Below, piece after piece: positions 54,173-64,000 of a stretch of 64,000 bases of DNA. Source of the DNA: Notospermus geniculatus (taxonomy: Eukaryota > Nemertea > Pilidiophora > Heteronemertea > Lineidae). How positions within the stretch are numbered: position 1 is the stretch's first letter; each line of letters opens with the position of its first letter. Under the pieces are notes generated by a model that was not told where the DNA came from, did no database searches, and saw nothing but the letters and a program-made list of their open reading frames with translations. A program made the position numbers and the translations under genes. Location: assembly GCA_002633025.1 (NCBI GenBank), contig NMRB01001242.1, positions 1 through 64,000 of the forward strand. Reading direction: 5' to 3'.

Positions 54173-54449
54173 GGGCGGCCGTCCATTGTGGCGTTTCCGT
54201 GGGCGGAAACGCTCTAAAGCTGCGTTTAGCTGACACGCGGAATGCGGTATAGGGCCGCGGAATCCCTGGCGGAAGCGATTTGTTGTATGCGAAATGCATT
54301 GCACTTTCCGCTTACCGCGTTCCGCAATCCGCATACCGCGTGCAGCTAAATCCAGCTTAACGCATTGTTTGTTTCCGCGTCGTTGGTCGCGAAAAAATGT
54401 TTTCGAGCGTTTCCGCGCACGGAAACGCTCCAATGGAAAGCCGCCCTAA
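54170..54449. mobile_element. Foldback MITE, TTAGGGCGGC family, GCGGAAACGC-rich
   Basis: TTAGGGCGGC and GCCGCCCTAA are the ends, followed inward by CCATTG/CAATGG and by GGCGTTTCCGTG with GCGGAAACGC repeats. The inside carries further GCGGAA/TTCCGC words. It is stacked directly on the previous MITE. Confidence 0.87.
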
Positions 54450-54742
54450 GCTGTGGTGCCTTGTACCTTGTGTCCTTGCAAGGGCAAGTAAAAGTAAAAG
54501 ACCCCATCCAAGTGAGGAACATGAGTAGCTTGTGATGGCCTCCTCCGTACTTACCAGGGCCAATAATGCTATAGCGTCGGCCCTGACAGAAAAATGAAAT
54601 ACAAAATACAAATTGCATTTAACGGTTCCATCAGTGGAATCATTGCCAAGGCCCCGTATCAATAGACTGTCCCCTTGTGAGGTGTTTCCTTGTACCGGGT
54701 TCGCTTGTGACCTTCTGACGCACCAACAGACAATAGCCTTAG

Positions 54743-54981
54743 TTCCACCTATCCCAAATTGGTGGGTTTTTTGAGACCCGGGTCTTCCCCGGGCTTGAAA
54801 AAAAACCCGCCACGCGCTTACACCTATTTTCAGTACATTTCATTAGTTACTAAACTAATGATGGCGAGCTCGCCGGGTCTAATAACCCCGAGGGCTTTTC
54901 AAACACGGGTATATTAGACACGGCAAAAATAGGTGTACGCGCAAGAAACCCGGGGTTTTGGTGGGTGTGGGATAGGTGGAA
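54743..54981. mobile_element. Foldback MITE, TTCCACCTATCCC family
   Basis: TTCCACCTATCCCAAATTGG pairs with GTGTGGGATAGGTGGAA. AACCCGCC/GGTGGGTTTT and the ACACCTATTTT/AAAATAGGTGT words pair further in. The size is 239 bp. Confidence 0.85.
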
Positions 54982-55162
54982 ATACAGCTTGTGAACCATA
55001 CATAGACTGAACCTGGGAACATGACCTTAAATGCAGGGTAGGCCTATTTTGATTTCAGTTGCCGAGATGTGTTGCTCTTCAATTAGTCCGAAAATCTAAG
55101 TTTCATCAAGTAGTAACAGCTGAAATATCGTCAAACCCGTGACAAACATCTAATGTACTACA

Positions 55163-55378
55163 CCGATTTTTAGCTCTTCGGTCCAGTTGTCCACCGGGCA
55201 AGTGCTCTTTTGCAACTGGTTGCCCGTGTTGCTTTTTGAGTTGCCCGCATTGGCAAATGGTTTTTCAATGGAAAAATGATGATTCTTTACTTGTCCGCAG
55301 GACAACAATTTCTGGACTTTCACTTGTCTGTATAAAATTTCACTTGCCCCGGGCAACGGGACAAGTGCTAAAATCGAT
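55163..55378. repeat. Imperfect foldback rich in TTGCCCG
   Basis: CGATTTTTAGCTCTT at the left and GTGCTAAAATCGAT at the right pair loosely. TTGCCCG/CGGGCAA words and ACTTGTC/GACAAGT recur between. This is an old repeat of unknown class. Confidence 0.55.
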
Positions 55379-56614
55379 CAATTTGTACACTCTGACATTG
55401 CAGCGACAAGACATGTTTCCCAACATTAAATTATCCCGTATCACTTTGAAGCATGATATTTGTAATTAGTTTACGATTACAGCGAGCAACGCAGAGGCGT
55501 GATTTCAATATAATTCTGGTGAAACCGACAAACATGCCGTCGTTTCTTATCTAAATGGTCACTCAGCAATATTCCGGTTGAACCTACCCGTAGCAACTCT
55601 ACCAGACAGTTACGTTGACTTTTGCATAATTTAAAACATGCTGATCTTGCTATTACGTGTAACGGCGAATGTGGAGAATGAAACTTCATTTCAAATGCAT
55701 CGACTTATCACACCGTGATGGCTCCGTTCTCCCAACAAATCTCTTCACAGATTGACCGTAATGATAGTTGCCTTGCCAACCGTTAGATAGCATCATCGAA
55801 GCTTAGGACTATATAGTCAGAAGTTATTGCTTACTCATGGAAGGGAGCTGTCGCATCATCGCACTGCTGCACCTTGTCAGGCGGGCTAAGCTAGAACTGT
55901 GCTGTAAGATCGGCATGGGGTTATCTCCCTCATGATCGAATATCCTACAAGGCATGGATGTCGTAAATTTGGTCCATTTTTTCTGTCAAGATCGTCGTGC
56001 TCCGACAACAGGCTCACTTTTTTCCACGTTTGGTAGCGGCGTCCTTCGCAATGCTTGACGAAGTAAAATCCAAAAACACAAAATCAAATAGCCTACCGCT
56101 GGATTCGACGCTGAATGATGAAAATTTTGGGATTGTATGCATGTATTCGCAAAAATCGGGTGGTCTTAACTGGTTAACTTAACCCTGTGGAGCCCAAGGA
56201 GAGATTTCATGATGGAAAAAATACTTTTTCTACCAAATCAAGTTTATTTTACATCAAATTACATGAATATTGCAATGTTTAAAACAAATAAACCCCTTGT
56301 GTCATATTTTGGGGTAAAATATGACCTACTAGGTCATTGCGAACCATTGGCGGTTCTACTCAAAAAAATCTATTGTTGTTTGAGATGATCAGAAACATAT
56401 CCCTCACTGCCCTTTGACAAAAGTCAACAGGGTCTAGAAGTGGGTGATATCATCTTGGGGTGGCTGATATAACTCAACATCGCCATTATCACTCTTGTTC
56501 TCATCATCACCGAAATGACTGACCCCGCCAAGAACACCAAGAACACAAAAATGTCTCCTGGCTGGGTTCACAGGCATCCAGAGGAATCGGAAACAGTCAG
56601 TATTGATTGATTAA
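55379..56614. other. Gene-free stretch
   Basis: Short open frames only. A run of short oligo-A and TCATCA-type words is present, but no repeat ends or RNA genes were recognised. Confidence 0.4.
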
Positions 56615-56788
56615 AGACGCCTCTCCACGTGAGAGTTTTCTCGCAGAAGTTGGCTCACAATGGGCAATTCACCATTATTTGTTCCTCAGGGCTTACGCTG
56701 GGACCAATGACATAAACAATTGCTCGCAGTTGAGTTGCCCATAGAGAGCAAACTTGCGCGAGAAAACTCTCACGTCGAAAGGCGCCTA
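56615..56788. mobile_element. Foldback MITE, CACAATGGGCAATTCACCAT family, copy 2
   Basis: AGACGCCTCTCCACGTGAGA and GTTTTCTCGC pair with GCGAGAAAACTCTCACGT and GGCGCCT. AATGGGCAATTC and GAGTTGCCCAT pair inside. It is better preserved than 42429-42615. Confidence 0.85.
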
Positions 56789-56894
56789 TGAGTTACATGT
56801 AGGCCTATTGAGTAGGCCTGGGCCTACATGCACATGTATGTGTGGATTAATTTGATTGTAGCATCGATAAACAGTGGCTTGGCAGAGAATAAGG

Positions 56895-57379
56895 TACTGT
56901 ATAATATGACTTATCCGGCCACCACGGCCAACCTGCGAATCACGCAAATTATTGACTATACACGATCTAGGCTAAGTTATGAAAGGCCTAGTCAGGGTTA
57001 GGCCCTACACATCACTTGTGAGTTTCTTTTCAACGGCAGACCGCAGTTTTATTCCACAATAGGCCTAGCTTTAATTGACATCATTTACAAATCGTACTGG
57101 ACCCATGTTCCCGAAGCTGTCGTAAGGTTAACGATGTCGTTACGCTATGCATTTTCCCAGTTTTAACGACATCGTTAACCTTACGACGGCTTCGGGAACA
57201 TGGATCCTGGTCAGTTGAAGTCAGCGGGATATCCATAACGATGCTCACCAGGCGTACGACGATTTCCATTGAACATGTAACCCTGACTAAGCCATAACTT
57301 GGCCTGGATCGTGTATAGTCAATAGTTCGCGTGGTTCGCAGGTTGGCCGCGGTGGCCGGATAAGTCATATTATACAGTA
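56895..57379. mobile_element. Outer foldback element, TACTGTATAATATGACTTAT ends
   Basis: Arms of about 100 bp (56895-57000 and 57283-57379) pair through GGCCAACCTGCGAATCACGC and TTGACTATACACGATCTAGG. A second, unrelated foldback lies in the loop at 57103-57203. Confidence 0.88.
57103..57203. mobile_element. Nested foldback MITE, CCATGTTCCCGAAGC family
   Basis: CCATGTTCCCGAAGCTGTCG and TAAGGTTAACGATGTCGTTA pair almost completely with the right arm. The loop of about 20 nt is CGCTATGCATTTTCCCAG. The size is 101 bp. Confidence 0.9.
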
Positions 57380-57471
57380 TGATATCGAATACACACACAC
57401 CCGAACCATGGAGAGGTGGTTCAATTTTCAATGTGTGAGTTTTGGACGATAGGTGTAAGCACGTGTGTCTA

Positions 57472-58008
57472 TGGGCGGTTATATCCGCAAAAAGTATACG
57501 TTGACAAAACAGAGACGTTGGTTACAAAATCAGAGACGTGCTTTTAGAAAACAGAGATGTTCTTTAATAAAACAAAAATGTTCTTTAACGAAACAGAGAC
57601 GTTTAGCTGTGATTTGGAGTCGTTCACAAAGGAGACGTTGGGTGGTACTGGAGTTGTTAACAAAATTTGGAGACGTGCCTTATCAGAGACGTTCACATTT
57701 TTCAAACGTAGCGATAAATATTTTGAATGGTACGCCATACACAGACGTTGACATGATTTGGAGTCGTTCACAAAGGAGACGTTGTGTAGCACTCGTGGCA
57801 GTTAAAGGTGAATTAAAGGCCTTATACCCCCTGTCCAGACAAAGTTTAATGAGGTCGAATTTGATTGGATGTTGGTGCATGGTGATGTGCCATCATGCCT
57901 CAGCACGAATTAAGATAAAAGGGGGCGCTGCGATCGCTTTCGTGAAAATCAGTTTTTACTGTAGTTGAGTCCTATGGCGTCTACTTTTTGCTGATATAAC
58001 CGCCCATA
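57472..58008. mobile_element. Element with GGGCGGTTATATC ends and GAGACGTT repeats
   Basis: TGGGCGGTTATATCCGCAAA and TTTTTGCTGATATAACCGCC are inverted ends of about 24 bp. TGTGTCTA occurs directly outside both (57464-57471 and 58009-58016), an 8-bp duplication as made by hAT or P superfamilies. The body holds eight or more AGAGACGTT/GGAGACGTT words and two copies of GATTTGGAGTCGTTCACAAA. The 167-codon frame through it (Lys-Gln-Arg-rich, KQRR repeats) reflects this minisatellite and is not credited as a gene. Confidence 0.8.
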
Positions 58009-58285
58009 TGTGTCTACCTTGTGTAAAGAAAAGGCGTACATTTACATGTGCAGTACATACTGTACCTACTCAGTTAAAACAGTTCATTAAATATTCCTAG
58101 ATTAACGGACCCCTTTTTACCACGTGACTGTGGTAATCGTATTCATTTACCGGGAAATAATAGTTAAATATTAGAGAGTGCGATCATTGCTTATGTACCA
58201 CGCCGTGAGTACGACTGCCATAGTCACATGGTGAAAAAGACGGTCCGCTGATCTGCGAATATTTAATAAACTATCGTTATAACTG

Positions 58286-58392
58286 AGTAGAGTAGAGCGG
58301 GGCAAAACGCCCCCTTGAGGCAAGTCGCTGGCACAAAATCCAATGATTCTGGACAACGTTTTCTCTTAAGGGGCCCTTGCCTCGCTCTACTC
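58286..58392. mobile_element. Small foldback, AGAGTAGAGCGGGGCAA
   Basis: AGAGTAGAGCGGGGCAA and CCCCCTTGAG pair imperfectly with CTTAAGGGG and GCCTCGCTCTACTCT across a loop of about 45 bp. Confidence 0.75.
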
Positions 58393-58543
58393 TCTTCGTA
58401 CAGTTTTAGTAGAAATCGTGAGACACGTCGATCACATTTCCATTGAGAGTACGAAGCATGCACGGATTAAATCTAATTTTCTTTTCACATTGAATCTGAC
58501 TGTCGGCAGCATCGAAAACATTCAACGGAATCCGTCTTTATGT

Positions 58544-58632
58544 CATCCTGAGAATATCAGGCGTTCTTACTGATCGCTCCCTTCATCAGACGAAGGGAGT
58601 GAGCACTAAGAACCCCTGATGTTCTCAGGATG
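58544..58632. mobile_element. Small foldback MITE, CATCCTGAGAA family
   Basis: CATCCTGAGAATATCAGGCG and TTCTTA pair with AAGAACCCCTGATGTTCTCA and GGATG. CTCCCTTC/GAAGGGAG close the stem around ATCAGAC. ATGTCAT occurs directly at both edges and overlaps the ends. A half copy lies near 16844. Confidence 0.82.
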
Positions 58633-61358
58633 TCATTATGTTGAATGATCTCCTGTCGAAGAGTCTTTGGCATTGATAAGGGTGTGTAATCAACAGGTGT
58701 TTGGTAGTTGCTGGAAGGATTTGGAGATGGCGCTCGATGGCGATTCGCGATTTCAGGTTTATACTCAAAGTGGGGAGAATCGCGGCAGTGGAATTCTTCT
58801 TCTGGCTAACCCGCACCAAAAATCGACAACGCCAGATAAATCCTTATTTAATCAACATAAAATCCTTGTTTAAACAGTATGGTCCGTCTTATCACGCGGT
58901 TACCGTCACGACCTAAGTTTCTGCCCCGCCTACCAGAATTCTGGGGAGGCTCTGATGGATTTGTAGTCAACGTACTTCTATCATACATCAAATATTATGC
59001 TCCTCGAAGTGGGCAAATTGACCCATAATTGATATATTAGCGATAATTTGACATTACCTACAAATTAAGCAGCATAATTGATAACCGATGATTGAGTCAA
59101 TACCCACCTGATATTTAAGTCATACTAAGTCCTTCAGGTGAAGCAGTTATATTCCCCGTGTGTACCGTCTGTCCACTATTAAGTGGCTAAAGAGGATTTC
59201 GAGTATTTATTTCTGTCTTTTTCGGATAATTATGACGTCCTGCCAGCGTCCCTGCAGGACCAAATCAGTGCGAAATGGTTTCAAGTGGACAGTGCGATGG
59301 ATGAACAGAAAACAGGACTCCACCTAATGTTGTTTTTGGGAAATGTAGTATGTTTAATGGAGGTTTAAAAACGATGAAGTGCAATTATACAAACTATGAA
59401 TGCGACAAGAGACCATCGAAACACTCAGATATGGGAAAAAGCAGATAGGCTTCATGGGACTTGATCAAACGCGCACTGAGCTTGGACACTTGAATCGAAA
59501 CATTACTCCTTCTTTTTGGTAACCGGGGTATCACTGTCACGATGAAAAGGGCATGAATATCTCCTTGATACTGGACTCTGATTTTATGAGTTTTTTGCAA
59601 GGTGATTGAGAAACATTGCCAACTTTCGCTGTCATTTTAGTTTGGCTGGGTGTAGCTAGGGGCGCTCGCATTCAAGACGGCTGCAGCCACTGAGACCTCA
59701 GTTCAGTGTGGTCAGCAAAACTAAAGCCCTTGAAGTAGAATCGTCTGGCGAGAACGTCATTTTTGATGGAGAGTGTGCGTTTTTGGTCATTTTGGTGCAT
59801 GATAATCTGATTTAATGGACTTTTATGAGCCAAATTTGGTTGAATAGACCATATTTCAAGCAAGAATGGAAGTGGATGGATGTTTTGAAAAAGAATACTT
59901 TTCTATAGGATTCTATTGACCAACACCTCTAGTTTCACAAGCCAGGTGAAATAGAACAATTCCACCTCATACTTTTTGTCAAATTGCATTAGAAAATCAT
60001 GTATTTCAGCATTTTTCACATTCTAAAGGCCTCATAATAACACTAGACTACTCAATTTCAACAGCAAAAAAGAAGCGTATGAACTATTTCCTTTTGGTTT
60101 AAAATTGATATGTCTGCCTTTGTAGTCACCTGAAGATGCCATATCCAGGTGAAATATTTCATTTCCGTTATTTTATGTGACCATAGGAGGGGTTTTTCCT
60201 TGCCGCCTATTTATTCACTGTACATACGCTGAGCGTGGCCGTAGCGTCATGGCCGCGCCTGCGCACTGCCGATGGTAGCGAAAGTTGGTAATGAACTGTC
60301 ATAAAATTGGTAGGCCTACAGCGTAAGGGGAATTCCAGCAACTTTAAGCGTAAATCTAGATTGCCCAAACACTTGATCCCAGTGTAAGAGATTTCATAAG
60401 AAATTAAAAACCCATAACCATACATGTACATCCTATAAAGCATCTGTGTTACCGTACCATCAGATGCCCACCTTTCAACTTAATTCAAACCAACCGTTCT
60501 CAAAAACTTGTCGGTTACAGTAGCCATTCCATGTGTTTCCATTGCACCTGACGATGTCGAAGCCATCTTCGTCGCAAGGGTACATTTCAACCCTCACAGC
60601 AACTTACCGTTGATTAAACAAGTGACGCACGTATTAGAACAACCATAACCACCATGCCTGAGGGATCAACAGGTGATATACATGTACATTTGTAACACGT
60701 CCTATATCGTTATTGTTGAATAACCCACAATGACGGCAAGCACGCATGAAACAACCTTGCGCAGAACCCGAAAGTATTTCCGAACGGGTTTAGCGCGCGT
60801 AGTCTCCGCGCGACTGTTCCAACGACACCAAAGGCGAACCCGAAGAACAGTCGGCTTTCTCCGGTGGAACTCGTAAAATCTAACTACTTAAACTAGGCCT
60901 CGGTGGATGATACGATCAGTTGATGCAAAGGATCACCTTTCATAGGTTTTCAATGGCCTGGTTTTGTATTCTATCGTGATACATCTATTTGTGGATTCAC
61001 GTTTTTAGGCCTCACTAAAAACTTGCTCCATTTGGGCGATCTACTCTCGTTCGATGGATACATACTAACTCGAATGGATACAGTACCACGGTAGCGGAGG
61101 TTAGAGAGTGACATGGCCCGGTAAATTCATTATCTATTTTCTGTTTTTGTTGTCGCATGTAGTAATGTAATCAAAATTCTGCATAATAACATTCGAAATG
61201 TTTTGATTACATCTCATCTGCTTCTGAAACTATTCCCGGCGTCAGCTTTCGAAAACAAAAACCAATAATCAAATGTGTCGTTTTACACATATTTTCATGT
61301 GATGTTTTTTGTACCTATTATCAATGAATGTTCTGTCATCATGCAAAATTAATGCATG
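58633..61358. other. Long gene-free stretch
   Basis: The frames at 58667-58873 and 59183-59368 look slightly coding-like in composition (for example DFEYLFLSFSDNYDVLPASL), but splice signals around them are weak and I recognise no family. No repeat arms or RNA genes were found. Confidence 0.35.
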
Positions 61359-61412
61359 TATTTCAATGATGATTTCACTTGGTGTACACCAAATGAAATC
61401 ATCATTGAAATA
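61359..61412. repeat. 54-bp palindrome
   Basis: TATTTCAATGATGATTTCAC and TTGGTGTACACC are followed by the complement with one or two mismatches and no loop. It stands alone just before a larger foldback. Confidence 0.87.
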
Positions 61413-61501
61413 ATTGAGTGCGCTGCCGTGTGGTCTTTCACAATAGACCACCTCATTCAGCTGTATCCATCTGCACATTTGAATAGGCATGTCCAGTGGG
61501 T

Positions 61502-61822
61502 ATACTCCCATCTCTACCTTGAGCCCCGGAAGTTGCCAGGCTGTCCCTTTTCAAATCTATTTCCGAAGTCAAACAGTCTCGCACACACCAAATAGGCCAC
61601 ATGCATTCTTCCATGATACTGCCTTGTGCTCAACTAAATTTCAAATTCAAAATGCCATCATTCCTATTTATAGACATCATTCCTATTTATAGACTGACCA
61701 ATCAGAGGTTGATTATGTAGGTCAACCTGCTTCTGATTGGTCAAAGTCAACAGACTTTTGAAATGGAATTTGAAAAGGGACACCCTGCCAACTTCCAGGT
61801 CTCAAGGTAGAGATGGGAGTAT
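61502..61822. mobile_element. Foldback element, ATACTCCCATCTCTACC ends
   Basis: ATACTCCCATCTCTACCTTG, GGAAGTTG and GTCCCTTTTCAAAT pair with ATTTGAAAAGGGAC, CAACTTCC and CAAGGTAGAGATGGGAGTAT. Inside are a doubled ATCATTCCTATTTATAGAC and an inner hairpin, GACCAATCAGA...TCTGATTGGTC. An ambiguous base follows the right end. Confidence 0.85.
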
Positions 61823-62520
61823 NTGGATGTTCTGATTGGCTTATTTTGTATACACGTATTGACCAATGATGCGCTTCTGACAACCATTTTAAAAGTCAGC
61901 CACGTCTACAGCAATGTTTAAGCCGCGTGTCTATTTCGGGTGACATTGAAAAATACGTTGCTGTTGCTCTCCCTGCATGATTTAAGTTTGGTTGTAGATG
62001 AATCTGCTTTCAATTTCACGCGGTGGTTCCCCGATATTTTTCTTTGGCATCACCAGACATGAGATTCTCTACGTAGCCTTGAGGTACGCATGGAGTTGAG
62101 TGTTCGGCCCATGAGACAGACGTCCTTAACATTTTGTGAGGAATCCCCGGAGCCTTCCCAAATCAGTAATTGCATTATAACAGTACCAACACAGTGTTCC
62201 TTGAATGTATGCAAGCACCACGGAAACATACGTACATATACATAAAGTCTACGTTGACCGATGCAAAGTACAGTCATGTAACTGGCCAGGAATAACATAC
62301 AATTACACTAGCAACGTGCGATGTAATTACATTACATTCATGGCATTTGTATTGCATCGAGTTACTACAACTCTTACTTCGCCATCCTGGGATGTGTCGA
62401 CATGGCTAGGACTACATAATAAGTATAATGTTTTTTCAATGGGAATAATAATGTAGTATAGATAGCTAATACATTGTAAGGACAGCAGACAGGCATTGCC
62501 TAGTCTGAAAATGACATGTA
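61823..62520. other. Gene-free stretch
   Basis: Only short open frames; no recognisable repeat. Confidence 0.4.
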
Positions 62521-62681
62521 AATAGGGAAGTTTAGAAATCAAACGACAAAAGTAAACTTTACGACAACGTTATTTTTCACACTACATTAAGCAGACTTTA
62601 CATGTATATTGCATTTTCAGTACAAAAATAACCTTGTCGTTAACGTTAACGTTTATCGTTTGATTTCTACACCTCCGTATT
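62521..62681. mobile_element. Foldback MITE, GGGAGG family, core type 3 (inverted copy)
   Basis: AATAGGGAAGTTTAGAAATC at the left and GTTTGATTTCTACACCTCCG and TATT at the right are diverged GGGAGG termini. The core (ATTGCATTTTCAGTACAAAA, GTTAACGTTAACGTTTATCG) is the reverse complement of the element at 12903. Confidence 0.85.
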
Positions 62682-63192
62682 ATCTCACGTCTACGGATAA
62701 TTCTTGGTAATCATCATCGTACGGTCGTCCTTGGTTCAACGGTGTCAACAGAAAGAATTACTGTACAACAACTGCACTAGGCTATCCGGTCCATATTGCG
62801 TTCCCAGTCTAAAAGGATCGTAAAAAGCTCTGTGCGTCAGAAGTTGTAGTTTTTGTGAACGAATTCGTTAAAGCTTGTTGCCCATTTCGCTATTATTTGA
62901 TGTGACATAAAGTTTTTGTTGCTTTACACCGACTGGGCTGTGCTCTAGTTTAGATGAGTCGTTCCGATTGCGAAAGATCTTGCATGCAAAAGTCGCGGAT
63001 GACGGTTTCATTTAATACCGCGAATTGTAGCAGGTGAAATTTAGTCTTGTAACTAAGCCTGTACCTACGACATTAACGACGGGCACTCTGAAAGATGTGC
63101 TTTTTCCACCAGAAATTGTTCGCATAACAACCCCAGAATATCACTTTTTGACACTCAGAGTTGAACTTTGAACTACCATGTTGTTGTTTCAG

Positions 63193-63249
63193 TGATCATC
63201 CTCTAGCACTGGCCAAAGTTGGCTTTCTTGCAGTTAACAGTGTTCTGAG
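63193..63249 (+). CDS. Candidate 57-nt internal exon (unknown protein)
   Basis: A strong acceptor, CATGTTGTTGTTTCAG, ends at 63192 and a donor, GTATGC, starts at 63250. In the frame that leaves one base at the start and two at the end, it reads DHPLALAKVGFLAVNSVL, hydrophobic and helix-like. This phase pattern equals that of the exon at 35836, which proves nothing but would be compatible. A possible next acceptor at 63487 would end the frame after five codons. I do not recognise the protein; the chance probability of so short an exon is substantial. Confidence 0.3.
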
Positions 63250-63696
63250 GTATGCAGCAAGATTTGGCGCCATGCAATCAACCTTTCCAATCAAGAAAAA
63301 CTCGTCAAAATGCCTTTAACATGTTTAACGTACATTTTTTTCTGTCTCACTTGACAAACCACACCTCGAATAGATTCGATGTCTTTCCGCATCCATTGCC
63401 ATCTTAACTGTCATCCCAATTAAGCGATGAACTGTATTTGTTGCTGTTTGAAGCCGTTAAGTGTGTTTGTGTGTCCCTGTGCTGCAGGTGTGTGCCTGAC
63501 GATTAATGGAAACTACCATTACATGTCTAAATTACCTGTTTGCTTGTTACGGAGTAATGACTTGTGCCGTTTACATCTTGACTGAACATCTAATGGATGA
63601 GTCGTGAATATAGAGGCACGATTTTATTCAGTGTGAGGATGTGGAAAAGTGTTAATAAAAAAAAGAAGATACCAGTGAGTGTCGTGAGAACACACC

Positions 63697-63931
63697 TTTA
63701 CTTTCGTCTGTCTAAAGTAGGGAATCCACCGTCCTGTGATTTTCAACCTGATTTTGCTTTGCAACTTGCTGTGCAACTGGGCACTCGATCGCCGAAATGT
63801 GCTCAATTTTAGGTCGCCGACCGGTATCAGTTCCTTGCGATCGTATTCAATCGCAGGTAGCAGGTTGCAAAGCAAGTCGCAAAGCAGAAAATCAGCAGTG
63901 GATTCCTAATTTTAGACAGACGAAGGTAAAG
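63697..63931. mobile_element. Foldback element, AATCCAC ends, copy 2 (extended)
   Basis: The core (GGAATCCACCGTCCTGTGAT to AGAAAATCAGCAGTGGATTC) is the inverted relative of 24482-24708. Here the pairing extends outward through TTTACTTTCGTCTGTCTAAA and TTTAGACAGACGAAGGTAAA, so the complete element is longer than the first copy shows. Confidence 0.82.
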
Positions 63932-64000
63932 TAAATACAGGTAGGGGGCCTATAGGCCCCTATTTTTGTTGACTTGTTGGAACGGATATGCCATATTGTC

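Noticed and set aside
57465-57968. 167-residue Lys/Gln/Arg-rich protein
   Set aside because: It lies wholly within a transposon with GAGACGTT minisatellite units. The repeat explains the composition and no known domain is seen. Kept only as a finding.

Overview
This 64-kb window looks like intergenic or intronic DNA of a marine invertebrate, most likely a deuterostome and perhaps an echinoderm. The basis is compositional: many ACATGTA and TAGGCCTA strings, no dense coding, and transposon types that I associate with such genomes. The species call is inference. The sequence is a draft assembly, with one N gap (22903-22977) directly followed by exactly 150 G, plus single ambiguous bases at about 2405, 4866, 29767, 33795 and 61823. 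No complete protein gene is visible. The best coding evidence is a two-exon fragment at 35377-35898, whose two exons join in phase with good splice signals. Weaker exon candidates lie at about 40137 and 63193.

Most of the window is non-autonomous DNA-transposon material, in particular foldback elements (MITEs), many of them nested or stacked. At least five structural classes occur. (1) Elements with TTA/TAA target duplications, as in PIF/Harbinger (5663-5947, 45557-45687, 53259-53412). (2) Elements at TTAA (6137, 7267, 22517, and perhaps 33772, 35919 and 37360). (3) A family with GGGAG(G/T)TTTCG termini and three unrelated cores (429, 9205, 12903, 29052, 62521). (4) Long AGCTCACCT elements with an internal repeat of about 146 bp (18486 and 31560). 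(5) Single families such as the CACGATT-rich (14735), GGTTCT-rich (49105) and GAGACGTT-rich (57472) elements. A frame-broken PIF/Harbinger transposase lies at 1142-1800 on the minus strand and is a plausible relative of the enzyme that moved class 1.

The most interesting block is 5.5-9.3 kb. It contains a 5S rRNA sequence split inside its internal promoter by a TTAA foldback element, whose removal restores the canonical 5S sequence. About 0.38 kb downstream, on the same strand, is a 3'-truncated U1 snRNA sequence. Both sit inside an inverted duplication (5543-6047 against 8897-9116). One arm of the duplication carries two stacked Harbinger-type MITEs and the other keeps the empty TTA target, so the order of insertion can be read directly. 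The 5S and U1 pair may be the relic of a linked 5S-U1 repeat unit.

Layout: 0-5 kb, foldbacks, decayed transposase and a nuclear-receptor-motif minisatellite. 5-9.3 kb, the 5S/U1/MITE cluster. 9.3-18 kb, foldbacks including a 30-bp perfect hairpin. 18.5-23.4 kb, AGCTCACCT element, a recent 510-bp tandem duplication and the assembly gap. 24-33 kb, sparse repeats and the second AGCTCACCT copy. 33.7-36.7 kb, two TTAAGGCGG elements flanking the exon pair. 37-47 kb, direct repeats and a large nest of CACTGTAAATC elements. 49-58 kb, many foldbacks, stacked pairs and a 367-bp tandem duplication. 58-64 kb, sparse, with foldbacks at 58.3-58.6, 61.4-61.8, 62.5 and 63.7 kb.
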